Positions 15,707 through 23,809 of a stretch of DNA of 64,000 nt are shown here, in pieces. Under the pieces are notes generated by a model, which was not told the DNA's origin, ran no database searches, and worked only from the letters and a program-made list of their open reading frames with translations. Position 1 is the first letter of the stretch. Each line of letters starts with the position of its first letter. The DNA is from an uncultured Lachnospira sp. (lineage in GTDB: Bacteria > Bacillota > Clostridia > Lachnospirales > Lachnospiraceae). Both the position numbers and the translations under genes were made by a program. Location: the NCBI GenBank assembly GCA_910589305.1, contig CAJUTV010000004.1:141990-205989 (forward strand), in the 5' to 3' direction.

Positions 15707-16351
15707 ATGAAAATAATAGAAGTCAATAAAAGAGTATTAGAAAAAAATGATGATATAGCAAGCAGATTAAATCAGTATTTGCATGATAAAGGAATTTTAC
15801 TTATCAATTTGCTTGGAACGCCTGGTTCAGGGAAGACAACCTTATTAGAGCGGATTCTTGAACGAGTAGATATAAGTAAAATTGCAGTAATTGAGGGAGA
15901 TTTGTATACAGATAGCGATGCAAAAAGGATAGAATCCTTTGGTGTAAAAACAATTCAACTAAATACATGTGGAGCTTGTCACCTTGAAGCTTCTATGATA
16001 GAAGAAGCAATTTATGAGTTGGATTTAACTAAAATTGAAGTCCTTATAATAGACAATATTGGAAATTTAGTTTGTACAGCAGAATTTAAGTTAGGAGAGG
16101 ATAAAAGAATTACTGTTTTTAGCGTGACAGAAGGAAATGATAAGCCGCTAAAATATCCTCTTATGTTTCAGACAACAGATATTTTAGTTGTCAATAAAAT
16201 GGACTTGATAAGACATACTAATTTTAATATAGAAAGTTTTAAAAAAGACGTATGGGTATTAAACCCACAATGTAGCATTTATGAATGCAGCGCTTATCGT
16301 AATGAAGGAATAAATGATATAGTGGGCATATTATTCCCTTCAAATGGATAA
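15707..16351 (+). CDS. hypB: HypB-type nickel-incorporation GTPase
   Basis: 214 residues, SIMIBI-class GTPase that loads nickel into [NiFe] hydrogenase (or urease). Walker A GTPGSGKT lies at about residues 37-44. The metal site in the G domain is CGACHLEASMIEEAI with C88, C91 and H92. The guanine-specificity motif is VVNKMD. The C-terminal Y-E-C-S-A-Y segment is normal. The extra N-terminal CxxCGC site and His-rich stretch of some HypB are missing, as in H. pylori-type proteins. GGAGAAGCA precedes ATG 15707. It stands alone: no hypA, hypCDEF or [NiFe] structural gene is in the window, and the local hydrogenase is [FeFe]. A relaxed role in nickel handling, or distant partners, must be assumed. 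Confidence 0.88.
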   Translation: MKIIEVNKRVLEKNDDIASRLNQYLHDKGILLINLLGTPGSGKTTLLERILERVDISKIAVIEGDLYTDSDAKRIESFGVKTIQLNTCGACHLEASMIEEAIYELDLTKIEVLIIDNIGNLVCTAEFKLGEDKRITVFSVTEGNDKPLKYPLMFQTTDILVVNKMDLIRHTNFNIESFKKDVWVLNPQCSIYECSAYRNEGINDIVGILFPSNG

Positions 16352-16497
16352 GGCTTTATTAAAAAATAGTAAGACATGTAAAGAAAAGTAAAATCAGTAT
16401 ATAAGAATGAAATTAATTTTAAATAAATTAGAATGGTATTTGCCAAAAATTAAAAAGCTTATTCGTTCAAACCTATTGTTTTTATATGGTTGAAGGT

Positions 16498-16851
16498 CTA
16501 TTTATCAATAGTGTCCTCCTCTTTTTTAACAATTGTTTCAAGAAAATTATCAAGTTGAGTTTGTGCCATATTACCCAGTTTTTGATATAATTCAAGATGA
16601 TGTGCTTCTTTAAAATTTTTAGGCATCAATGTAATGGTAAATGTTTCTTGTGTACCGTCAGCAGTTTCATAACCAATTAAATAATCAACAGTTGTATGAA
16701 AAAAGCTAGCAAACTGTTTTAGTGTGGCAAAATCAGGTTCAGCAAGACCATTTTCATACTTATAAATAGATTGTTGGCTTAAGCAAAATTGGTCAGCGAG
16801 TTTTTGTTGACTCAAGCCGCGTTCTTCTCTTAAAGTTCTAAGGTTTTTCAA
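16498..16851 (-). CDS. XRE-family HTH transcriptional regulator
   Basis: About 117 residues. The N-terminal Cro/CI HTH reads LRTLREERGLSQQKLADQF, then SQQSIYKYENGLAEPDFATL and FFHTTVDYLIGY, a textbook XRE fold. The C-terminal 50 residues (helical, ending KKEEDTIDK) may dimerise or bind a ligand. AAAGGAGATATTACC precedes a TTG start at 16851 (first residues MKNLRTLREE); an ATG at 16875 is possible but lies upstream of the Shine-Dalgarno. It is transcribed divergently from clpS. AACCA TTTG TGGTT in the shared region could be its operator. No phage genes are near, so a cellular role is likely. Confidence 0.8.
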   Translation of the reverse strand: MKNLRTLREERGLSQQKLADQFCLSQQSIYKYENGLAEPDFATLKQFASFFHTTVDYLIGYETADGTQETFTITLMPKNFKEAHHLELYQKLGNMAQTQLDNFLETIVKKEEDTIDK

Positions 16852-17194
16852 GGTAATATCTCCTTTCTTTGGCATGTTTTAATATTAACAACATTGCTTA
16901 TAATATTCTAAAGGCTTTAAGTAATTCTGTACAACAACCATTTGTGGTTATATAATTTATTAACCAATTGCAAAAAATTATACAAAAAAATGACTATTGA
17001 TAATGTATATAAATAGTGTTACTATAAAAATATAAGTTAATTAAATTTTAAATAAATTATTACTATAAATAAAGGATATAAGCATACAGTAAAACAGATG
17101 ACAAGTATCTAGTAATTAGGGTTTAATTTAGAATTTAAAATATTAATTTTTATGATAAATAAAGTAATTTTAAATATAAAGGAAGAGTTAAAGT
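16852..17194. promoter_or_regulatory. Divergent control region between the XRE gene and clpS
   Basis: 343 bp, very AT-rich, no gene. A dyad AACCA TTTG TGGTT lies near 16938. A possible rightward promoter is TTGATA (16997-17002) and TACTAT (17020-17025) with a 17-bp spacer, giving a 170-nt leader for clpS. Nothing else stands out. Confidence 0.4.
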
Positions 17195-17494
17195 ATGTCT
17201 GTACAGGGAGAAATTAAAGAAAGAACAAAGATAAATATACAAGAACCAAGACGCTATAAAGTGATTATGCACAATGATGATTTTACAACAATGGATTTTG
17301 TTGTCGAGATATTGATAGATGTTTTTCATAAAGATAACGCAGAGGCGGAACGTTTAATGCTTTTAGTACATGAAAGCGGTAAAGCAACAGTTGGTATATA
17401 TCCATACGATATTGCAGTGACAAAGGTTCAAGTTTCAAAGGAACGAGCAAAGCAAGCAGGGTTTCCATTTCGACTGACAATAGAGGAGGGATAG
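17195..17494 (+). CDS. clpS: ClpS N-degron adaptor
   Basis: 99 residues, normal for ClpS. It recognises N-terminal Leu, Phe, Tyr or Trp of degradation substrates and hands them to ClpA. The binding-site residues are visible: MHNDDFTTMDFVVEIL (N27, D28, D29 and hydrophobic gate M33) and VHESGKATVGIYPYDIA with H59, matching E. coli N34/D35/D36, M40 and H66. The stop and the clpA start are 7 bp apart, so the two are one operon. ClpS with ClpA is characteristic of Clostridia and Proteobacteria and absent from most Bacilli. Confidence 0.93.
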   Translation: MSVQGEIKERTKINIQEPRRYKVIMHNDDFTTMDFVVEILIDVFHKDNAEAERLMLLVHESGKATVGIYPYDIAVTKVQVSKERAKQAGFPFRLTIEEG

Positions 17495-17501
17495 TATCGT
17501 C

Positions 17502-19808
17502 ATGAAGATGTCAAAGGAAGTAAAAGAAATTTTTAACGAAACAGTATTGATTGCAAACAAGAAACATTATGAGTTTATAACACCAGAACTATTGTTATAT
17601 ATTATTTGTAATAATCCAATATTTGTGCAGGCTTTTAAAAATTGCGGCGGTAAAATTGATGCTTTACAAGATAATCTAAAAAGTTATCTTGATAAATATA
17701 TGGACATTGTAGAAGATAGCAGGCTTCAAAATTCTTGTGAATTTTCACAGGGAATAAAAGAAGTGTTGGCATATGCGTTAGAAATATCAGAGAATGGCGG
17801 CAAAAATAGAGTGGAATTGCCTCATATTATATGTGCTATATATCAGCTTGAGCAAAGTTATGCTGTTTATTATATGAATTTGCAAAGGATAGACCAAACA
17901 GAATTGTTGCAAGAATTGATAATTGCGTATGAGACGATAGCAAATAGAGAATATACGTCCTATAAAAACAATGGTGCTGTATCTAGTAGAAGAAGACATG
18001 CTGATTCAAGTGCTTATCAAGAACATTACAGCAAAGACGATAGGGATAGCCAAGCCGAAGGAACTGCGCAAGAGGCAGTTTGGCATTCATATGCTGTATG
18101 TTTAAACGATGCATTAGAAGGAATGAATCCATTGATTGGAAGGCAGCAAGAGTTGGAAAGAACCATGCAGATTCTTTGCCGCAAAGAAAAAAATAATCCT
18201 CTTCATATAGGAGAGCCAGGTGTTGGCAAGACGGCAATTACTTATGGTCTTGCAAAGCTTCTTAATGAAGGCAGCGTTCCACAGCCATTAAAGGGAGCAA
18301 AGATTTTTTCTTTAGATTTGGGAAGTCTTTTGGCAGGCACGCAATATCGAGGGGATTTTGAAAAACGTTTTAAGATGGTAATGGATAGTATCAGTAATGA
18401 GGAAAATCCCATTATTTATATTGACGAAATTCATAATATTGTGGGTGCAGGTGCCGTCAATGGCGGAACATTTGATATTTCCAATATGCTAAAACCTTAT
18501 CTTGTGAGAGGACATATTCGTTTTATTGGGGCAACTACATATGAAGAGTATAAAAAACATTTTGAAAAAAATAAAAGCTTGGTGAGACGTTTTCAAAATA
18601 TGGAAATAAAAGAGCCAAGTATTGAGGATACCGTCAAAATTTTGGAAGGCTTAAAAGATAATTATGAGCGTTTTCATTGTGTTGCTTATAAAAAAGGGGT
18701 GCTTCAATATGCGGTTGAGATGAGTGCAAAATATCAAAATGAACGGTATCTTCCTGATAAAGCGATTGATTTGATAGACGAGGCAGGTGCATATCGTCAA
18801 ATTCACCCATTGGAGCAAAAATTACAATATGTCAATAAAGAATTGATTGATGAAATTTTATCAAAGACGTGCCGTATTCCAAAACAAGTAGTGGCAAAAG
18901 ATGAGACGAAATCACTTGCAACACTTGAAAAACGTATGCTTGATAACGTGTATGGACAAAATGATGCCATATTACAGATTGTCAATGCTGTGAAATTTTC
19001 AAGAGCAGGGCTTTTAGAAGAAGGAAAACCGCTTGCTAGTTTTCTTTTTGTAGGACCAACAGGCGTTGGGAAAACACAGATAGCAAAAAGTTTAGCAAAA
19101 GAGTTGGGCGTAAAACTAATTCGTTTTGATATGAGCGAATATGAAGAAAAACATGCAGTTGCAAAGCTGATTGGTGCGCCGGCAGGATATGTAGGATATG
19201 AGGAAGGCGGACTGCTTACAGAAGAAATCCGAAAAAATCCGCATTGTGTGCTTTTATTAGATGAAATTGAAAAAGCACATCCAGATATTTATAATGTTCT
19301 TCTTCAAGTAATGGATTATGCTACATTAACAGACAATCAGGGAAGAAAAGCCGATTTTAGAAATGTGATTATTATTATGACTTCCAATGCAGGTGCAAGC
19401 AGAATTGGCAAAAAAGGGATTGGCTTTGGCGATGTTGATATAAAGTCGGATATTATTTTAGAGGAAGTAAAACGAATTTTTGCGCCGGAATTTCGCAATC
19501 GTTTAAGTAAGATTATTGTATTTAATACAATTGATGAAAAAATGGCAGAGCAAATTGTTGATAAAAAACTTCGTGAACTTCAAACATTATTGTTAAGAAA
19601 AAATGTGAAAATGAATGTTGATAAAAAGGCAAAAAATCTTATAAAACAAAAAGGAATTAGTGCCGAATTTGGCGCTAGACAGATAGAACGTGTTATTCAA
19701 AGTGAAATTAAGCCATTGATGGTAGACCAAATATTGTTTGGTATGCTAAAAAAAGGAGGCAAGTGCAAGCTAACAACAGTTAGTGGTGATTTTAATATTC
19801 AATTTTGA
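17502..19808 (+). CDS. clpA: ClpA, AAA+ unfoldase of the ClpAP protease
   Basis: 768 residues with the ClpA domain order: Clp-N repeats (1-145), a charged Ser/Glu-rich linker (150-190), AAA1 with Walker A GEPGVGKT at 237-244 and IIYIDEIHNIVGAG, and AAA2 with GPTGVGKT near residue 520 and VLLLDEIEKAHPDIYN. IGKKGIGFGDVD carries the IGF/IGL tripeptide that docks on ClpP. The middle domain of ClpB/ClpC is absent, which separates it from those. It unfolds ClpS-delivered and other substrates into ClpP; clpP itself is at 26977. AGAGGAGGG lies 11 bases upstream of ATG 17502; ATG 17508 is also possible. Confidence 0.93.
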   Translation: MKMSKEVKEIFNETVLIANKKHYEFITPELLLYIICNNPIFVQAFKNCGGKIDALQDNLKSYLDKYMDIVEDSRLQNSCEFSQGIKEVLAYALEISENGGKNRVELPHIICAIYQLEQSYAVYYMNLQRIDQTELLQELIIAYETIANREYTSYKNNGAVSSRRRHADSSAYQEHYSKDDRDSQAEGTAQEAVWHSYAVCLNDALEGMNPLIGRQQELERTMQILCRKEKNNPLHIGEPGVGKTAITYGLAKLLNEGSVPQPLKGAKIFSLDLGSLLAGTQYRGDFEKRFKMVMDSISNEENPIIYIDEIHNIVGAGAVNGGTFDISNMLKPYLVRGHIRFIGATTYEEYKKHFEKNKSLVRRFQNMEIKEPSIEDTVKILEGLKDNYERFHCVAYKKGVLQYAVEMSAKYQNERYLPDKAIDLIDEAGAYRQIHPLEQKLQYVNKELIDEILSKTCRIPKQVVAKDETKSLATLEKRMLDNVYGQNDAILQIVNAVKFSRAGLLEEGKPLASFLFVGPTGVGKTQIAKSLAKELGVKLIRFDMSEYEEKHAVAKLIGAPAGYVGYEEGGLLTEEIRKNPHCVLLLDEIEKAHPDIYNVLLQVMDYATLTDNQGRKADFRNVIIIMTSNAGASRIGKKGIGFGDVDIKSDIILEEVKRIFAPEFRNRLSKIIVFNTIDEKMAEQIVDKKLRELQTLLLRKNVKMNVDKKAKNLIKQKGISAEFGARQIERVIQSEIKPLMVDQILFGMLKKGGKCKLTTVSGDFNIQF

Positions 19809-19843
19809 CAAAAAGAAAAATAAAGATTGTTGTGTATAAAAGG

Positions 19844-19890
19844 TTGTATAACAAAAAAATTGTATAACAAAAAGATTGTATAACAATCTT
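19844..19890 (+). repeat. 16-bp tandem repeat ending in a hairpin
   Basis: TTGTATAACAAAAAAA / TTGTATAACAAAAAGA / TTGTATAACAA: two and a half 16-bp units at 19844, 19860 and 19876. The last unit forms AAGATTGT ATA ACAATCTT (19872-19890), a perfect 8-bp hairpin between clpA and aat. It belongs to the leader of aat. Confidence 0.7.
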
Positions 19891-19909
19891 GTTAAAACTT
19901 GAGCTGTTT

Positions 19910-19941
19910 GCTGCTTTTTAAAAACAGTTGCAGAATGGAGG
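19910..19941 (+). promoter_or_regulatory. Hairpin adjacent to the Shine-Dalgarno (aat copy)
   Basis: CTGC (19911-19914) pairs with GCAG (19930-19933), two bases before TGGAGG (19936-19941). The stretch CTTGTTAAAACTTGAGC before it aligns with CTTTGCAAAAATTTGAGC in the NUDIX leader. See the NUDIX and engB copies. Confidence 0.5.
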
Positions 19942-19947
19942 CTAAAT

Positions 19948-20613
19948 ATGCCCGTTTATTTGTTAAGTAAGAAAGAAATCTATTTTCCAAATCCAATTTT
20001 TGCCAGACCTGACGGGCTGCTTGCTGTTGGAGGAGACTTGAGTGTGGAGCGGCTTTTACTGGCATATAAAAATGGAATATTTCCATGGTATAATCCAGGC
20101 GAAGAAATTATGTGGTGGTGTCCTAATGAGCGTTTTATTATTTTTCCCAATGAAATACATATTTCACATTCGATGAAAAAATATATTAAAAAATATCAGC
20201 CTAGTATAAAAATAAATAGGGATTTTGCAGATACGATGCATCGCTGTCGAATAAAAAGAGAATTTAATGAGGGGACATGGATTTCAGACGAGATGGAGGA
20301 CGCTTATTATAAGCTGTATGAAAAAGGATATGCGTTGAGTGTGGAATCTTTTGAAAATAATCAACTTGCAGGCGGTCTTTATGGTGTTTGTATTGGACGC
20401 TGTTTTTTTGGAGAAAGCATGTTTTCAGAAAAAGAAAATGGTTCAAAGACAGCGTTAATTTTATTTTCAAAGTGGCTGTGCAGCAATCAATATTTGTTTA
20501 TTGACTGTCAATTTCATACACAACATTTAGAATGTATGGGCGGAAGGTATATTTCATGGGAAAAATATGACAAGATGCTGCAAAATGGAATAAAAAATAG
20601 AGATAAAATATAA
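19948..20613 (+). CDS. aat: Leucyl/phenylalanyl-tRNA--protein transferase
   Basis: 221 residues; transfers Leu or Phe from aminoacyl-tRNA to proteins with N-terminal Arg or Lys, making them ClpS substrates. Signature segments: FPNPIFARPDGLLAVGGDLS, LLLAYKNGIFPWY, MWWCPNERFIIFP, EGTWISDEMEDAYYKL, GGLYGVCIGRCFFGESMFS and DCQFHTQHLECMGGRYISW. These cover the whole Aat fold at the usual length. It follows clpS-clpA by 140 bp and completes the bacterial N-degron pathway in one cluster. Its own leader hairpins suggest separate control. Confidence 0.94.
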   Translation: MPVYLLSKKEIYFPNPIFARPDGLLAVGGDLSVERLLLAYKNGIFPWYNPGEEIMWWCPNERFIIFPNEIHISHSMKKYIKKYQPSIKINRDFADTMHRCRIKREFNEGTWISDEMEDAYYKLYEKGYALSVESFENNQLAGGLYGVCIGRCFFGESMFSEKENGSKTALILFSKWLCSNQYLFIDCQFHTQHLECMGGRYISWEKYDKMLQNGIKNRDKI

Positions 20614-20617
20614 AGAA

Positions 20618-20646
20618 TTGACGAAATTTATTAATTTTAGTAGAAT
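20618..20646 (+). promoter_or_regulatory. SigA-type promoter of the membrane pyrophosphatase gene
   Basis: TTGACG (20618-20623) and TAGAAT (20641-20646) are 17 bp apart. It begins just after the aat stop and leaves a leader of about 100 nt. Confidence 0.6.
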
Positions 20647-20755
20647 AAATATAAATAGCATATAATGTAAGTTGTTCATTTGATTGGTAGATTGAGCAAA
20701 AATGGGGATTTGTATAAAAATGCTATTTTAAATTTTCATAACAAGGGGGAGAATT

Positions 20756-22942
20756 ATGGAGGCGTTATTAGTTTTAGTCATTGTGGCAGCGTTGCTTGCG
20801 CTTGGCTATGCAGCTTTCAACTTCATCGGAATCAAAAAGATGGATGAAGGAACTGCTCGTATGTCGGAGATTGCAGAGGCAATCCGCGTGGGAGCAAATG
20901 CGTTTATCACATATGAATACAAGATAATAGCAGTTGTTGTTGTTATTATTTCTGTTGTATTTGCAGTGATATTCACGGTGCAATATGGTTCATTTAGTTG
21001 GGAACCATCAATATGTTTTATTATTGGGGTGATAATGAGTGCCGCCGCAGGTTGGGTTGGTATGAAAATCGCTACATATTCTAATGTAAGAGTTTCTAAT
21101 ACAGCGCGTTTAACAAAAAATATTGGCTCTACTTTAAAGGTTGCATTAAAAGGCGGTTCTGTTATGGGACTTTGTGTGGGCGGTTTTGCACTCTTAGGAC
21201 TGTTTTTGGTCTATATTATTTTTGGCTATGGTTTGGGACTGATTCGATATGAATTGTTAATTGAAGGACAACATTTGTTTACACAATGTCTTTCATGTTA
21301 TGCACTAGGATGTTCCATTGTGGCGATGTTTAATCGTGTTGGCGGCGGTATTTATACAAAAGCTGCCGATATGGGAGCAGACCTTGTGGGAAAGACAGAA
21401 GCACATATTCCAGAAGATGACCCGCGTAACCCTGCTACGATAGCAGATAATGTAGGAGATAATGTGGGAGATGTTGCAGGACTTGGTTCAGACCTTTTGG
21501 AATCTTTTGTAGGTGCAATTGCTTCATCGGTTATTCTTGCAATTAGTTTAGCATTACATGCAGCCGTTGATGCACAGGCGTCTATTCCATATGACATTTT
21601 ACAAAAAATGATGTATTTTCCGCTTGTATTTGCCGCACTTGGTTTGATTGCTTCAATTATTGGCGTTGCTTTTGTATTGTTTAAGAAAGGCTCGGATAAT
21701 CCTCACAGAGATTTAAATATCTCGACATGGAGTGCTGCTGCAATTACTATTATTGGCGGTTTTATTGCTACACAGATGATGTTTAGCGGTATGAATTATA
21801 GTTTGACAAATATAGGATTTAGTATAGGCTGGATTTCGCCATGGGTTGCGGCATCACTTGGTGTTTTAAGCGGTGTTGTGATTGGTGGAATTGCAGAGTA
21901 TTACACAAGTTATGATTATAAACCAACACAGATGATTTCAGAAGCTTCTAAAGAAGGACCAGCGCTTACTATTACACAAGGGCTTGCAGTAGGTATGAAG
22001 TCTTGTATGTATCCGCTTATTATATTAGGTATTACAACTTATGTCAGTTATGCCGTGTCTGGAATGTTTGGCATTGCTATGGCGGCAGTAGGTATGCTTT
22101 CTTTTGTATCAGCGACCGTTTCTGTTGATACATACGGACCTATCTCAGACAATGCAGGCGGTATTGCAGAGATGGCAGAGCTTGAGCCAGAAGTAAGACA
22201 GATAACGGATAAGCTTGATTCTGTCGGCAATACAACAGCAGCTATCGGCAAAGGATTTGCCATAGGTTCCGCTTCTCTTGCAGCGCTCTCGCTGATGGTT
22301 AGCTTTTTGTATGCGTTTCAGCCAATAGAAGCAGAGTTGAATTTGAATTTTACAGACCCAAAGATTTTAGCGGGAGCTTTAGTGGGCGGAGCATTGCCGT
22401 TTTTGTTTTCAGGAATGTTGATAGAAGCGGTTGCAAAGGCTGCCAGAAAAATGGTTGAGGAAGTGCGTCGCCAGTTTAAAGAAATTCCAGGAATATTGGA
22501 AGGTAAAGCAAAACCGGATTATAAGACTTGTATTGAAATTTCATCACAAGGTGCGATTAAAGAAATGAAAATGCCAGCCATTATGGCAATTGTTTTTCCA
22601 TTAGCATCGGGTTTTCTTTTTGGTCCATATTTTGTTGGCGGTTTGTTAATCGGTGCAACACTCTCTGCAATTATGCTTGCAATTTTTACAGGCAATGCAG
22701 GCGGTGCATGGGATAATGCTAAAAAATATATTGAGTCAGGAGCGATAAAAGGACAGAAAAAAGGTTCTCCAGCACACGATGCAGCCGTTGTTGGTGATAC
22801 GGTTGGTGACCCATTAAAGGACACTGTAGGACCATCACTTGATATTTTAATTAAAATTATGTCTACAGTATCGCTTGTAGCCGCTGTTTTATTTAGCAAA
22901 TATAATTTGTTAGATTTTATAATGGATATATTTAATAAATAA
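20756..22942 (+). CDS. hppA: Membrane-bound, K+-dependent ion-pumping pyrophosphatase
   Basis: 728 residues with about 16 TM segments. It couples PPi hydrolysis to H+ or Na+ export. The catalytic loops are intact: KAADMGADLVGKTEAHIPED, DDPRNPATIADNVGDNVGDV, DTYGPISDNAGGIAEMAELE, and near the C-terminus NAGGAWDNAKKYIESGA with DAAVVGDTVGDPLKDTVGPS. The K+-dependence marker GNTTAAIGKGFAIGSA has Ala where K+-independent enzymes have Lys, so it belongs to the K+-dependent branch; Na+ versus H+ cannot be decided by eye. The N-terminus EALLVLVIVAALLAL is TM1. It is typical of clostridia that conserve energy from PPi. Confidence 0.94.
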   Translation: MEALLVLVIVAALLALGYAAFNFIGIKKMDEGTARMSEIAEAIRVGANAFITYEYKIIAVVVVIISVVFAVIFTVQYGSFSWEPSICFIIGVIMSAAAGWVGMKIATYSNVRVSNTARLTKNIGSTLKVALKGGSVMGLCVGGFALLGLFLVYIIFGYGLGLIRYELLIEGQHLFTQCLSCYALGCSIVAMFNRVGGGIYTKAADMGADLVGKTEAHIPEDDPRNPATIADNVGDNVGDVAGLGSDLLESFVGAIASSVILAISLALHAAVDAQASIPYDILQKMMYFPLVFAALGLIASIIGVAFVLFKKGSDNPHRDLNISTWSAAAITIIGGFIATQMMFSGMNYSLTNIGFSIGWISPWVAASLGVLSGVVIGGIAEYYTSYDYKPTQMISEASKEGPALTITQGLAVGMKSCMYPLIILGITTYVSYAVSGMFGIAMAAVGMLSFVSATVSVDTYGPISDNAGGIAEMAELEPEVRQITDKLDSVGNTTAAIGKGFAIGSASLAALSLMVSFLYAFQPIEAELNLNFTDPKILAGALVGGALPFLFSGMLIEAVAKAARKMVEEVRRQFKEIPGILEGKAKPDYKTCIEISSQGAIKEMKMPAIMAIVFPLASGFLFGPYFVGGLLIGATLSAIMLAIFTGNAGGAWDNAKKYIESGAIKGQKKGSPAHDAAVVGDTVGDPLKDTVGPSLDILIKIMSTVSLVAAVLFSKYNLLDFIMDIFNK

Positions 22943-23085
22943 TTTGCATAATCGTTTCATTTATTTTTTAAAAAATTAATAAAATAAATAGTTTAATACT
23001 TTATAAATGGATAGTGAAATGATTATGATTTTATTTTCATAAAAGCATTATATGGTATATAATTATAGAAAATATGGCATTATAT

Positions 23086-23117
23086 TTAGGAGAAGATAAA
23101 ATCTTCTCCTAATTTTT
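23086..23117 (+). terminator. Intrinsic terminator after hppA
   Basis: TTAGGAGAAGAT (23086-23097) and ATCTTCTCCTAA (23101-23112) form a perfect 12-bp stem with an AAA loop and a following T5. Confidence 0.88.
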
Positions 23118-23148
23118 AACGTATTTTTTATTTAATTGTAAAAAATAG

Positions 23149-23177
23149 TTGGTGATATTTATAATACATGATATAAT
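23149..23177 (+). promoter_or_regulatory. Promoter of the DJ-1 / carboxypeptidase genes
   Basis: TTGGTG (23149-23154) and consensus TATAAT (23172-23177), 17-bp spacer, about 50 bp before the DJ-1 start. Confidence 0.65.
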
Positions 23178-23228
23178 CGCCATATATTGAGAATATTTAC
23201 AATGATTTTATAAAAAAGAGGATAATTT

Positions 23229-23780
23229 ATGAAAGTTACAACATTTTTAACACAAGGATTTGAGACAGTAGAAGCGTTGGCTGTTGTTGATATATTAAGA
23301 AGAGCAAATATAACGGTAGAGATGGTTTCTATAACTGGAAACCGCCATGTTACAAGCGCTCAATTCATTACAGTGGAGGCTGATGCATTATTTGAAGAAG
23401 TAAATTTTAAGGATTCTGATGTTTTATTTATACCAGGCGGACCAGGACACAAATCATATTTAGAACACACAGGGCTTCTTGAATTAATTAAAAAACATTG
23501 TGCAGAAGGGAAACGGATTGCGGCAATCTGTGCAGCTCCTAGTATATTGGGAAAATTAGGATTGCTGGAAGGAAAAAAAGCCGTTTGTTTTCCAGGATTT
23601 GAGGAAAGCTTAAAAGGGGCTGATGTGTTGTCAGACCGAGTAGTGACAGATGGCAATATAACAACTTCAAAAGGTATGGGGACATCTTTGGATTTAGGGT
23701 TAGAACTTGTGCGGCTACTAGTAGGACAAGAGGAAGCAGCAAGTTTATCTGATTCTACACAGTATGGAATGTTTCAATAA
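23229..23780 (+). CDS. DJ-1/PfpI (YajL-like) family protein
   Basis: 183 residues of the DJ-1/ThiJ superfamily. The nucleophile elbow AAICAAPSILGKLGLL contains the conserved reactive Cys (about residue 100), the N-terminal acidic partner is in GFETVEALAVVD, and the IPGGPGHKSYLE loop precedes it. In bacteria YajL-like proteins protect against oxidative or dicarbonyl damage; chaperone and deglycase activities are reported for the family but disputed. The D,D-carboxypeptidase gene starts about 30 bp later, probably co-transcribed. Confidence 0.88.
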   Translation: MKVTTFLTQGFETVEALAVVDILRRANITVEMVSITGNRHVTSAQFITVEADALFEEVNFKDSDVLFIPGGPGHKSYLEHTGLLELIKKHCAEGKRIAAICAAPSILGKLGLLEGKKAVCFPGFEESLKGADVLSDRVVTDGNITTSKGMGTSLDLGLELVRLLVGQEEAASLSDSTQYGMFQ

Positions 23781-23809
23781 ATGAGTTGATTGATAATGGG
23801 GTTATAAGA

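Noticed and set aside
19844..19890. CRISPR-like direct repeats
   Set aside because: Repeats are 16 bp and contiguous without spacers; no cas genes.
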